Part shown: piece after piece, positions 1-9,509 of the stretch
Layout: every line of letters starts with the position of its first letter
How positions within the stretch are numbered: position 1 is the stretch's first letter
NCBI GenBank assembly: GCA_938048735.1
Contig: CALIUM010000007.1
Span: 62,001-126,000 of the forward strand
Direction: 5' to 3'
Source: an uncultured archaeon
GTDB taxonomy: Archaea > Thermoproteota > Bathyarchaeia > TCS64
Length of the DNA: 64,000 bases
Made by a program: the position numbers and the translations under genes
The notes under the pieces: model-generated
The model's input: only the letters and a program-made list of their open reading frames with translations
Databases searched by the model: none
Told to the model about the DNA's origin: nothing

Positions 1-174
1 ATGGCTGGTGAGGATGCAGAGGTTCTGATATATGTCCAAGGGGCGCCGAGGTATAAGGCCGAGGTCAGAGCCGAGGATTATAAGAAGGCCGAGGCAATCC
101 TTGAGAAGATAGTCGATTACGCAACCTCCAACTGGGTCGGAAACGAGAAAAGGATATCCTTCACCAGGGGATAG
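1..174 (+). CDS. eif2a: Translation initiation factor aIF2 alpha subunit, C-terminal part (gene truncated by window edge)
   Basis: Frame +1 open from position 1 to TAG at 172; ...VQGAPRYKAEVRAEDYKKAEAILEKI.. resembles the aIF2-alpha C-terminal domain; directly upstream of Nop10, a common archaeal arrangement. Confidence 0.75.
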   Translation: MAGEDAEVLIYVQGAPRYKAEVRAEDYKKAEAILEKIVDYATSNWVGNEKRISFTRG

Positions 175-189
175 GCGGGAGGGGGTTTC

Positions 190-453
190 CTGGTCTGGCT
201 CCTCAGAAAATGCACACTCTGCAACAGGTATACCCTAAATCAAGAAAGATGTCCGGTATGCGGAGGACCATTGAAGATTCCACATCCAGCAAAGTTCTCG
301 ATGGATGATCGATATCAACACTATAGGATGAAGATGCGCAGGCTGGCTGAATATGAGGCTGGACCTGGGAAAGCCGGAGAGGAGGATAAAAAGTCTCTGA
401 ATGATGGGTCAGATGGGGCATCAATGAATTCGACAAAAAGCTTTATTTCATGA
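190..453 (+). CDS. nop10: H/ACA ribonucleoprotein complex protein Nop10 (putative CTG start)
   Basis: LVWLLRKCTLCNRYTLNQERCPVCGGPLKIPHPAKFSMDDRYQHYRMKMRRL matches the Nop10 zinc ribbon and HPPRFSP-DRY motif; the ORF track only begins at the internal ATG 271. Confidence 0.85.
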   Translation: MVWLLRKCTLCNRYTLNQERCPVCGGPLKIPHPAKFSMDDRYQHYRMKMRRLAEYEAGPGKAGEEDKKSLNDGSDGASMNSTKSFIS

Positions 454-839
454 TAAGCAGCAGTCTAATTAAGATGTCAAGGAGCTATATCAAGATTTAT
501 GGCCCTCCGGTGCTGAGGGCGATAAAGGCCCTGGAGTCCGTGGCTGTGGATATGTCGAAATCCGTAGAGCTCAGATTCAGCAATCGATGCATCCCATACC
601 CCGGGCCCAAGCAAGAGACCTTCGAGTGGCAAAGGTACATTGAAGGGCTGAAGCAGACCTATGTCGAGTGCTACGAGCCGGTGAGGCTTATCAGCGACGC
701 CCATGAATTGCTGGGCGATTACGACTTCTTCTTCGAGTGGAGCGGCAAGCCGAAGATGGATCAGTTAATGGAACTTATAGGGAAGATCGATAACGCTTTA
801 AGAGGTCTAGGATGTCTTTACACCATTACAACAAAATGA
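450..839 (+). CDS. Hypothetical protein encoded immediately downstream of Nop10
   Basis: 129 aa ORF, ATGA overlap with the nop10 stop, no competing ORF of better quality. Confidence 0.6.
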   Translation: MISSSLIKMSRSYIKIYGPPVLRAIKALESVAVDMSKSVELRFSNRCIPYPGPKQETFEWQRYIEGLKQTYVECYEPVRLISDAHELLGDYDFFFEWSGKPKMDQLMELIGKIDNALRGLGCLYTITTK

Positions 840-994
840 ATTTAGTAAAAACCTGCCATCTTTCTTTGAATATATCTTAATTCTAAACAACTAAGAAAAA
901 CTTTCATTTGATTATACCATAATTTTGTCAATTTTCGATGCACAAAGACTTAACTAGTTGAGCTATTCTAATCACTTATTTTGTCTTGTTTTCA

Positions 995-1876
995 TTAATG
1001 AACCATTCCGAATCTGTGCAGCTCCTCCTTGAATACGGATAGAGCTCTCTTCAGAGCCATTTGTCTCTCTACATATTGTTCTCCTGTTAATTCTCCCCTC
1101 CTTAATTCATCTTCTAATTCGACGAGCTGCCTCTCGACCTCATCTATCCTCATCCTCAGTATGTCCGCATATGTGGTGGTCGCCAACTCTGGCCATAGGG
1201 GTTCTAGATCTGCCCTTATGACGCCATCTTGGATCCTTAGGATCCTACCAGCCGCCCTGGCCACGGCCGGGTCGTGGGTAACCATTATCACGGTCTTCCC
1301 GAGTTCTCTATTCGCCCTAGACAGGTAATCCACCACCAATCTGGCCGTTGCTGTGTCGAGCTCCCCGGTGGGTTCGTCGGCTAGGATGAGGGGTGGATCG
1401 TTTGCTAGGGCTGCCGCGATGGCTACCCTCTGCTGTTCACCTCCGCTCAGCTCTCCTGGCTTGTGGTTCCTCCTCTCCCTTAATCCAACTATATCCATGA
1501 GCTCCTCGACCCTCCTCATCCTCTTTGACTTCGGAACCCCAAGGGCGATCATGGGCAGCTCTATGTTCTCCGCGGCGGTCAAGGTCGGGATCAGATTCAT
1601 CGTCTGGAAGATATGGCCTACCATTCTCCTCCGGTACTCCACGAGCTCATCCGGTGCGAGGCTTGTGACCTCGGTGTCGAAGACCTTCACGTATCCCGCG
1701 GTGGCCCTGTCCAGCCCGCCTAGTATGTTGAGGAGGGTGGTCTTGCCTGAGCCCGAGGGGCCTATTATGGCGACCATCTCCCCCTCCTCCACCTTCATAC
1801 TCAACCCCCTGAGGGCTTGTATCTCCAGAGCCCCGATCCTGTATACCTTCACGAGGTCTTTCACTAATATGGTCAT
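995..1876 (-). CDS. ABC transporter ATP-binding protein (LolD/MacB type)
   Basis: Walker A GPSGSGKTT, LSGGEQQRVAIAAAL signature, Walker B LILADEPTGELD; adjacent FtsX-like permease. Confidence 0.92.
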   Translation of the reverse strand: MTILVKDLVKVYRIGALEIQALRGLSMKVEEGEMVAIIGPSGSGKTTLLNILGGLDRATAGYVKVFDTEVTSLAPDELVEYRRRMVGHIFQTMNLIPTLTAAENIELPMIALGVPKSKRMRRVEELMDIVGLRERRNHKPGELSGGEQQRVAIAAALANDPPLILADEPTGELDTATARLVVDYLSRANRELGKTVIMVTHDPAVARAAGRILRIQDGVIRADLEPLWPELATTTYADILRMRIDEVERQLVELEDELRRGELTGEQYVERQMALKRALSVFKEELHRFGMVH

Positions 1877-1897
1877 CTGGTCTACCTCCAGCCTCCA

Positions 1898-4627
1898 TCA
1901 TTCCTCCAGGGTCCAAATGGGATGGAGGGATGCACGCCTCGCCGCGAATATTATGGGTATAACCACCGAGATCAGGATCAACCCTAAGACTGCTGAGAGG
2001 CTGAGCTGAGCTCCCGCCGGAAACACCATACGCCTCCAGATAGAAGCCTGTGATAGGGAGTTGAACATCTCAATCTCTCCTCTGAGTAGTATAATGCCCA
2101 CAGCCGATCCGAGGAGGATAGCTAAAAGGGTGGAGGAGAGATACTCTAAGGCTAGGATGGATGTGAGCTGCCTCATGGAGAATCCTCGAATAGCCATGAC
2201 AACTATCTCCTTCCATCTGCTCCTCAAACCCGTGGAGACCACTAGGGCGACCCCCACCGATGATATGACCGATGCTATGTAAACCCCTATCTCCTCTATC
2301 CTACGGGAGCCTGTGAGGAAGATGTTCGAGGAGGCCTCCCTGAGCTTAAGATCGGCGATGTCAATGCCCTCGATGTTGGGATCCATGGCCATAATAGAGG
2401 AGCTGAACTCCTCCAAGTTGACCCCATCTTTAAGCCTAACTAGGATCCTGACCCGTTTTATATCGGACTCCTCGATTCTGTTTAGGAAGGATAAAGGGAG
2501 GTAGATGGTCGGGTTTTGAACGGTCCATCCCATCGGGGGCCTTTTCCCGAATATGCCTACAATGGTGAGGGAGTGCACCTTTGTCCCAAGCTTTATGAGC
2601 ATCGTGCCATTCTGTCTAACCCGAAGGAGTTCGGCGGCCCCCCTCTCCAGCATCGCGGAGGTCTCAGAGGAGTTTATCCTATCCAGGGCGTCAGCACCCT
2701 CAATCCATCCCTCCTCGATGTAAGCCACATCTCTCCAATTAGGGTCCACAGCCCTTATGGGTATTATACCTATGGCGCTATCCGCCTCGAACCAGGCCTC
2801 GACGGCTGTGCCGAGGGCCCCATCGAGCTTCGCGATCCTCTGTGCAAGTTCCTCAGCCCCCCTCCATGAGAAGAGCCATATGGAGGCATCGGCCCCTACA
2901 GCCATCCTAATCATTCGGGCTATGAAGTCTTCCGAGCTCGCGACGCTCCCCAACATGGATAGATTATAGCTCATTACGATCGCGACTAAGAGGGTTGCGG
3001 AGGCGACCCGCCTTAGATCTCTATGAGCCCTTAGGGTTGATATGGAGGAGATATCACCGAGTATAAGACCCGCTGCCCTTCCGATAAGGTCGTGGAACGT
3101 CTTGGAGAGCTGGATGAGCAGCTTGATTGAGCCGTAGAGGAATAGTATCGGGCCGATGTATGTGAGTATCAGGTCGACCCCCCACCAGGTGGAGTATAGG
3201 AGGAAGATCACAACATTATCCGTTAGAGGGGCGAACATGTCCACATTGAGGCCAAGGATCAGCATGGCTAACTTATATCCCCCCAGAAACAGGGCCGCAA
3301 GGGGCCCCTCCCAAGATATCCTCTCCGAATTCGAGAGGTATGGCCCTCTTAGAGATTCAACGAGGTTCATCTTCATCGCCTTCTGGGCTGGACCGTAGAT
3401 GGATAGGGTGGAGAGGGAGACGCTGAGGAGGAGGGATATGGATACAGTAGCTGGGTATGGTGGGGGAGGTAGACTCAAACCGGGGTTTGGCAACACCGTG
3501 AGGGTTAGGGCCCAGCCCATGAATAGCCCGGATAACCCAGCCATGATGCCCGTCAGGATGGCCTCGAAGACCAGTATCTTGAAGACCTGCCTCCTCCTCA
3601 TCCCCCTTGTGAGGAGGAGGGCCACCTCCCTCCTCCTCATATCCAGGGCTAAATCCGACACGGTCATGCCGAGATACCACGATGCGAAGAAGACCGGCAT
3701 GGCTACGAGGATGGTGCTTATCCTCAGCCCAGAGGAGTTCGCCCTGACGATCTCTAGGAGCTGACCGAGGTAGTTCACCGGTACATACATGTATTGAGCA
3801 CCCGCGCTGTTTACCCCCTCGAATACCCGTTTGACGGAGATCTCAGATGCCTCCATGCTCCATGGATTGATGAGACCCCTTCTGTCAAGGCTTATGATCA
3901 AATCAGCTCTCATCACCCTCGTTGGGAGCCTCCCCTCCGAATAGATGGAGTCTAGGAAAGCTAGCAGGGTCTCCTCGCTTATTATAAGAAGCCTATAGGG
4001 GGGCCTCCTCTCGGGACCCGCCCCCAGCAATACGGAGCGGAGGAGGAGGGGGAATCTCCCCGTGGCCACTGAGAAGAGATCCTCATCTATCCGTACGGCC
4101 CCACCGACGGGCAGGGTGCAGAATCTGGGCTCAAATCCGGCGACTATGCTGTAAGGAAGCCAGGTAGATATCTTGAGGGTGATGTTTTCCCCGATCCTGA
4201 AGTCCGAGGCCTTGACCGAGCCGGCCTCCACATAAGCCTTCCCGGCCTCCAGCCCCTCAACTCCCTTAACCCTCCCCAACAGGCTGGAGTTACTTCTAAC
4301 GGCTATGACGGTGAGAGAAGCCTCAGCATCAGAACCATTGAGCTCTGCCTCAACCCTGATGATGTGATCCACGCTCCTAACCCCCTCTACTCCTCGGATC
4401 CTCATCATGGCCTCGTCGATGGCCAGTTGAGTGAAGTTCCTACCCTCCGCTGTGGAGACTATGTCAAACTCGGAGGCCATGAGAGCCCTATCTAACATCG
4501 CGGCCCCAATCGCATCGGCACCCTGGAGAACCCCTGAGAAAAAAGTGATGGCTAGAACTACGCTCAAGAAGAGGGGGATGAACACGGCCCCGCCCCTAAC
4601 TATCCTCCTCGCGGCGTAGCTGAGCAT
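1898..4627 (-). CDS. FtsX-like ABC transporter permease
   Basis: 909 aa, N-terminal TM plus large extracellular region, repeated FtsX TM blocks (VALLLTRGMRRRQVFKILVFEA; VVMAIRGFSMRQLTSILALEYLSSTLLA); partner ATPase downstream. Confidence 0.88.
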   Translation of the reverse strand: MLSYAARRIVRGGAVFIPLFLSVVLAITFFSGVLQGADAIGAAMLDRALMASEFDIVSTAEGRNFTQLAIDEAMMRIRGVEGVRSVDHIIRVEAELNGSDAEASLTVIAVRSNSSLLGRVKGVEGLEAGKAYVEAGSVKASDFRIGENITLKISTWLPYSIVAGFEPRFCTLPVGGAVRIDEDLFSVATGRFPLLLRSVLLGAGPERRPPYRLLIISEETLLAFLDSIYSEGRLPTRVMRADLIISLDRRGLINPWSMEASEISVKRVFEGVNSAGAQYMYVPVNYLGQLLEIVRANSSGLRISTILVAMPVFFASWYLGMTVSDLALDMRRREVALLLTRGMRRRQVFKILVFEAILTGIMAGLSGLFMGWALTLTVLPNPGLSLPPPPYPATVSISLLLSVSLSTLSIYGPAQKAMKMNLVESLRGPYLSNSERISWEGPLAALFLGGYKLAMLILGLNVDMFAPLTDNVVIFLLYSTWWGVDLILTYIGPILFLYGSIKLLIQLSKTFHDLIGRAAGLILGDISSISTLRAHRDLRRVASATLLVAIVMSYNLSMLGSVASSEDFIARMIRMAVGADASIWLFSWRGAEELAQRIAKLDGALGTAVEAWFEADSAIGIIPIRAVDPNWRDVAYIEEGWIEGADALDRINSSETSAMLERGAAELLRVRQNGTMLIKLGTKVHSLTIVGIFGKRPPMGWTVQNPTIYLPLSFLNRIEESDIKRVRILVRLKDGVNLEEFSSSIMAMDPNIEGIDIADLKLREASSNIFLTGSRRIEEIGVYIASVISSVGVALVVSTGLRSRWKEIVVMAIRGFSMRQLTSILALEYLSSTLLAILLGSAVGIILLRGEIEMFNSLSQASIWRRMVFPAGAQLSLSAVLGLILISVVIPIIFAARRASLHPIWTLEE

Positions 4628-4973
4628 ACAGGGTATTGATGGAAAAACTCAATAAAAACATTTAGATGATTAAAGGTTTTCCCTAAAGATAAAAGAATAA
4701 AATTTACGATTTTAGATAATGTTTTTAGGTTATGCTTTTCATCGATATATTCAAATTTTCCTGTAATTAAATAATAAACGGAGTGCGACACAAAATATGT
4801 TAAATAAAGGATAACGGTATAGTTCAATATTAAATATCCCATTTTATTTAACTTCAACTTCATTAAAAACCAAAAATGGAGTTATTCGATAAAAAATTTG
4901 GGTCATCGATTAAACCCGTTCCTAGAGTCGGCTAATAGCCCCCTTTTAAGATTAAAGGGGAGGGGTGCAACCG

Positions 4974-5630
4974 TTAACTGACCAGCAGTATCGCCACTAT
5001 CAACCCATAGATGGCCAGCCCCTCACCGAGGGCCACGAAGAGCAGGGACCAGATCGACAGCTCAGGCCTCTGGAGGAGCATCTCCGAGCCTGCCTTCACA
5101 GCCGCCACTATACACAGAGCGGCCGCGAAGGCTGCGCCGATCATGGTCAGGGCCCCCATGAGAGGGCGAAGGGCCTCAACCTCCAACAAACCAATCTCAC
5201 CTCCGAAGATTGTTATGAATAGTATACTTAAAGCAAATACGATGAGAGACACCACTCCTACTGACCTTACGTCGTCGAATGCTCCTTTTATGCTCTTTTC
5301 ATCACCTCCACTTGTAGAGAGCGATGTTGAGAGTAGAAAACCGAGGAAGAGGAGAATTCCCAGGAATAGTGTCATCAGGGAGGATAGTTGTCCCATCATC
5401 ATCATTAGGCCCAGTATAAATCCATAAACAAGTATTAATGAGCCGATGATGTTTAGAGACACACCCCATACAGAGGGTCTACCCCTCTCAACAGCTGCCG
5501 AGGCGTTTATTGTAGCAGCGTGGGTTATACACCAGGCGGCCGCTATGATGCTTGTTGCGAGGGTTATTGCAGCTGATATGAGGTTATCTACGGTCGTCAC
5601 CTCCTTGGGATTGAAGCGTCTCGAAAACAT
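4974..5630 (-). CDS. atpK: A-type ATP synthase rotor subunit K (proteolipid), duplicated and extended
   Basis: C-terminal hairpin ALGEGLAIYGLIVAILL is the classic K/c-subunit motif; N-terminal hairpin is a related repeat; adjacent to subunit I. Confidence 0.85.
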   Translation of the reverse strand: MFSRRFNPKEVTTVDNLISAAITLATSIIAAAWCITHAATINASAAVERGRPSVWGVSLNIIGSLILVYGFILGLMMMMGQLSSLMTLFLGILLFLGFLLSTSLSTSGGDEKSIKGAFDDVRSVGVVSLIVFALSILFITIFGGEIGLLEVEALRPLMGALTMIGAAFAAALCIVAAVKAGSEMLLQRPELSIWSLLFVALGEGLAIYGLIVAILLVS

Positions 5631-5685
5631 CTTTAGGCTTCATTTAATGCCTCTCACCTGTTTCCCCTAGAATCGATCTTTAGAC

Positions 5686-7941
5686 CTATATATGTTTTTC
5701 AGATGATTGAACTATCTGGGTCTCGGTCTCCCTCTCGGAGCTTATCTCGAAGGGTCTGAATGGCACCCCCTTCCCTTGGAAGAACTTCCCCATGAACTCG
5801 TAGTAAAGCAGCCTGAGGGATTGAACCGTGCTTGAGACGAACTCGAAGGTCATGGCTATACCATTGGTCATAACCAGACCCCCGGGGCCCATAAAGTGGC
5901 CGAGGGCCTCTGCTGCGATGGCCAGGCTGGCGTGGGCTAGGGCGAAGGCGGCTATTCGTAGGAAGGAGAAGAAGTTGGCGAGGTTCTCCACGAAGGTCAT
6001 GAGGAGGGCGCCGATGCCCTCCCCGACCGCCTCCATACCGAAGTGCTTATGGGTTATCGAGAGGAGTATAGGCTCTATCGCAGAGAGGAGGAGGCCCCCT
6101 ACCATCATGAAGAAGGTCCAGTGAGACAGTAGGGCCATAACATCGCCGATGCGCAGGAACTCTAGCCCTCCCAGGTATAGGCCCACAGTGAAGAGGATTC
6201 CTCCAAGCCCTCTTTCTCCTATGGCTCCCAGGGGCTCACCTTCTTTGATGTGGTTTATGGCTCCTATGGCGAGTCCAAGGCACATCTCCGCTACGGCTAT
6301 TCCAAGAACCATCTTCATCAGCTTGCCTATCTCGTGTATCGGGCTTAGGAGTATAGGCTCTATCTTAATTGGGCCTATCTCAAGATGCTCCATGAGGAAT
6401 ACTGATCCATAGAGGAATCCGAATATCATGGCGGATATCCCCATGGGTATGAATAGGGTTCCTAGCTTCGAGATCATGCCCCTCTTATACTTTCTGGTGA
6501 GGTATAGGCCCATGATCAGGAAGATAGCTCCCTGGCCGATATCTCCGAACATGAGTCCGAACTGGAGGCTGAAGATGAGGATGGTTATGTAGGCTGGATT
6601 GACCTCATGGGGCGATGGCCACCCTCTCAGCGTTGTGAGTGTCCAGGCTGGCTGGAGGAATGATGGCTTTATCTCAGGTGGAGGTGTCGGCACGTTCACG
6701 TCCTCCTCTGGATCTGGGTCTGAGAACTGGACGAATAGTTTCTCCCCTATCTCGGCCTCCACACCGCTTATAACCTTCTCGAACTCCGGTACCTTCTTCT
6801 CCGGAACCCATCCCTGGAGGATAGATATGATCCTCGTCCTGAGCATGGGAACCTTAAACTCTGAAAGTATTTTTAGGAAGTTGTCTAGGGCTGCTATCCT
6901 GCTTAGGGCATGAGCCTGCTCCTCCTTTAGAGCCTCAATCTCTTTAAGGTGTTTGGCCTCGAGCTCCCTCATCCTCTCCTCATACTGCCTCATCAGGCTT
7001 CCGAGCCTCTGTTTGTGTTCGATCTCCAGATTTAGAATCCTCTCGAGATCGGTCTTCGGCTTCTCAGGGGTCTCCTCCTCGGTCTTCCTCTGGCTCTCCT
7101 CTAACTGCCGGAGGGCTTCCCTATATCTCTCTATAACCTCTCTCCTCCTTTCAGGATCCAGGACGAGGAGGACATCACCGGGGCTCATTACCTCGAAGAC
7201 CTCTCTCACATTGAAGACCAAGAAAAGTGCCTCAACCCAGTTTCTGACCTCCTCTGGTCCGAAGATGAAGATTATGCTCTCCTCGGGGGAGATGCTCTCA
7301 GCCCTGTAGTAGACCTCTGGATATCTGCCGATGTACTCCCGAAGCTTTTCGATATCCTCGTTCTTGGCTATTCCGGCTGCGAAGGAGCTCTTGAACTCCT
7401 CGGGCTTCAAAGCCTCTATCAGGCTAAGCCTGCCTCTCAACTCTTGGGATGAGGCGATCATCGATAGCTGGGAGGTCGATAACCTCCTCTCCTCCGCTTC
7501 ATATGTCGACCTTTCCCTCTCCTTCTCAGCCTCGTATCTGGCGTTCTCCTCGCTTATGGCCCTCTGCAGCTCGTTGGCGAGATATTTAACCTCTTCACTC
7601 TGGGAGTCTTTCAACTCCTTGAACTGGGCTATTAGCCTTTCTAGCTCCTTTACAGCATTCTCAACCACCGCACTTGGGGATGTTGCAAACTCCTTTAACT
7701 CCTCTAAAGTGAGCGCGTAGGGTTTTGGGCTGATGCCCACCATCCCTGTGAACTCCTGGTACCGCGAGTGGACCCTCTCATATAGGGTTTTGTAATCATG
7801 TTCGATCTTGACCATCCCTTGAAGGCGATCCATCTCAGCTCCAGCCACCTCCTTGAGCTGTGTAATCCCCGATCTACCGAGCCGCTCCAGAACCAGTATA
7901 TCGTACTCCGGGGGCGTGATTATCGTGACCTTTTTAATCAA
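5686..7941 (-). CDS. atpI: A-type ATP synthase subunit I (stator a-subunit)
   Basis: Long coiled-coil N-terminal half, C-terminal multi-TM region with FGLMFGDIGQGAIFLIMGLYL and FFSFLRIAAFALAHASLAIA. Confidence 0.95.
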   Translation of the reverse strand: MIKKVTIITPPEYDILVLERLGRSGITQLKEVAGAEMDRLQGMVKIEHDYKTLYERVHSRYQEFTGMVGISPKPYALTLEELKEFATSPSAVVENAVKELERLIAQFKELKDSQSEEVKYLANELQRAISEENARYEAEKERERSTYEAEERRLSTSQLSMIASSQELRGRLSLIEALKPEEFKSSFAAGIAKNEDIEKLREYIGRYPEVYYRAESISPEESIIFIFGPEEVRNWVEALFLVFNVREVFEVMSPGDVLLVLDPERRREVIERYREALRQLEESQRKTEEETPEKPKTDLERILNLEIEHKQRLGSLMRQYEERMRELEAKHLKEIEALKEEQAHALSRIAALDNFLKILSEFKVPMLRTRIISILQGWVPEKKVPEFEKVISGVEAEIGEKLFVQFSDPDPEEDVNVPTPPPEIKPSFLQPAWTLTTLRGWPSPHEVNPAYITILIFSLQFGLMFGDIGQGAIFLIMGLYLTRKYKRGMISKLGTLFIPMGISAMIFGFLYGSVFLMEHLEIGPIKIEPILLSPIHEIGKLMKMVLGIAVAEMCLGLAIGAINHIKEGEPLGAIGERGLGGILFTVGLYLGGLEFLRIGDVMALLSHWTFFMMVGGLLLSAIEPILLSITHKHFGMEAVGEGIGALLMTFVENLANFFSFLRIAAFALAHASLAIAAEALGHFMGPGGLVMTNGIAMTFEFVSSTVQSLRLLYYEFMGKFFQGKGVPFRPFEISSERETETQIVQSSEKHI

Positions 7942-8141
7942 CTCGCCTCAACAACACAGAGGATTGTCCCATTAAAAGCTTTCGGAGCCCCACCAACGAC
8001 CGTTAATTTTCAGGGGGAGGAGCAAACATAATGTCTCTATTATAGGATGATGTAAACAATCCTGATCCAGTAGTCTGGAAACTAAACGGTGTCCTCTAAC
8101 TTTATAAGAGTTCAGGAATATATGTTTCCCAGGCGGAGTTC

Positions 8142-8606
8142 TTAGCTAAGATTTCCCTCTCCCGGTAACTCCTCTCTTCTAAGGAGGGTTTTGAAAGATG
8201 TTAAGGAGGCTATGGTGACGCCTCTTATGATGTCTCTCTCCGTCACTATGCCCCGCAGGGTATGGTTCTCCATGACCACTAGGCGGCGGATGTTATGCCT
8301 CCTCATCATCCTCATGGCTTCTAGGATCTCCATTTTCCTATGTACAGTTAGCAAAGGGGTAGACATCACCTCCCTCATCTTTGTTATGTTGACATCCCTA
8401 TTTTGAGCCACAACCCTCTCGAGGATATCCCTCTCCGTTACTATACCCACAGGCTTCCCTTGGATGGTTACTATCAGACATCCTATCCTCCTATCCCTCA
8501 TTAGCTGGGCCCCCTCCCTGATGCTGGACTCCCCATCTATGGTTATCACTGGGCTGCTCATTATATCTTCGACCAGTGATGGAAGCCTCTCCAAGGCCTT
8601 AACCAT
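8142..8606 (-). CDS. CBS-domain pair protein
   Basis: Two CBS repeats: VEDIMSSPVITIDGESSIREGAQLM..IGCLIVTIQGKPVGIVTERDI and MREVMSTPLLTV...NIRRLVVMENHTLRGIVTERDII. Confidence 0.9.
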   Translation of the reverse strand: MVKALERLPSLVEDIMSSPVITIDGESSIREGAQLMRDRRIGCLIVTIQGKPVGIVTERDILERVVAQNRDVNITKMREVMSTPLLTVHRKMEILEAMRMMRRHNIRRLVVMENHTLRGIVTERDIIRGVTIASLTSFKTLLRREELPGEGNLS

Positions 8607-8877
8607 CCCCCACTATCCACTTGGGCTTTGCCTCTATTAGGGTGGTTGTTGCCAGGATACCACTCGTGGTTCTAAGCTTGTTGAATATGAAATTGTCAAG
8701 ATCCTCAAGGGAGTTCACCTCTACCCTCAGGAGGAGGTCGTACTCTCCATAGGTCAAAACAATATCCTTAACCTCAGGATAGGTCTTCACCTTTCTGTAA
8801 ACCTCCTCCTCCTTAGCGGGAAGGACCCGGGCAAGGGTATAACCGATGATCATCATGGCTAAAGACTCCCTTTCCAA
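8599..8877 (-). CDS. Stand-alone Lrp/AsnC ligand-binding (RAM) domain protein
   Basis: YTLARVLPAKEEEVYRKVKTYPEVKDIVLTYGEYDLLLRVEVNSLEDLDNFIFNKLRTTSGILATTTLI; no HTH; overlaps the CBS gene. Confidence 0.85.
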   Translation of the reverse strand: MERESLAMMIIGYTLARVLPAKEEEVYRKVKTYPEVKDIVLTYGEYDLLLRVEVNSLEDLDNFIFNKLRTTSGILATTTLIEAKPKWIVGDG

Positions 8878-8924
8878 TTAAAATCTTGTCATGGCGTAGG
8901 CCTTGAGGATTAAAAAATGGAGGC

Positions 8925-9254
8925 TTAAGGGGCCTTTCTTAAGGCTATCTCCACCTTTTTAAGCCCCAGTTCTGATAGAACCCTAGATGTCTCCTCTGGG
9001 CTTACTATCTCGGCTGCCTTTAGGAGGGCCTCTACTCCCGCCTTCGATTGGAGTTGGTCCTGGCGCCAGAGGAATATGATGGTCTTAACAAGGTCTACAG
9101 GAAGGGCATCTTTATCCTTTGCACTCAAGACTATCGACGAGAGCCTAGAGGAGAGTTCCCCGTAAAGGGAGACCGGCACCTCTTTCATGACTTCCTCCAT
9201 TCCACTATGGAATAGCAGAACGGAAATTAATAAATTTCTCGCTACGAAGCTCAA
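8925..9254 (-). CDS. Hypothetical protein (start may be the internal Met of MEEVMKEVPVS)
   Basis: ORF of 109 aa with codon usage typical of neighbours over the last ~90 codons. Confidence 0.55.
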   Translation of the reverse strand: MSFVARNLLISVLLFHSGMEEVMKEVPVSLYGELSSRLSSIVLSAKDKDALPVDLVKTIIFLWRQDQLQSKAGVEALLKAAEIVSPEETSRVLSELGLKKVEIALRKAP

Positions 9255-9509
9255 AAAAAATAAGTTTTTCTAAATTTTTTAGAATTTCTGTTGCAAAAAA
9301 ATTAACATACCCTTTGAAACAAATCCATTTCCTATAATAAAAAAGTTAAATTAACATAATATTTATCTTAATTTTTTAAATGGATGTTTAAATAATTTGG
9401 CTCTTATTAAATTTTATTTCAATAAAAATATTGATTTTTTCTTAAGTAAAATGGAAAAGTCTTTAAAAAGTGAAAAAGTTTTTATGGGGCTCCTAAAAAT
9501 TCAATAGGG

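Noticed and set aside
1353-2009. Long + strand ORF (218 aa) opposite the ABC ATPase gene
   Set aside because: Antisense shadow ORF of a clear ABC ATPase; Ser/Pro-rich composition typical of shadows in GC-rich genes. The same applies to many other long opposite-strand ORFs, e.g. 31025-31465, 34641-35057, 45700-45999 and 52602-53072.
4600-4863. ORF of 87 aa upstream of the FtsX gene
   Set aside because: AT-rich intergenic sequence, low-complexity translation, overlaps the FtsX start; no recognisable domain.
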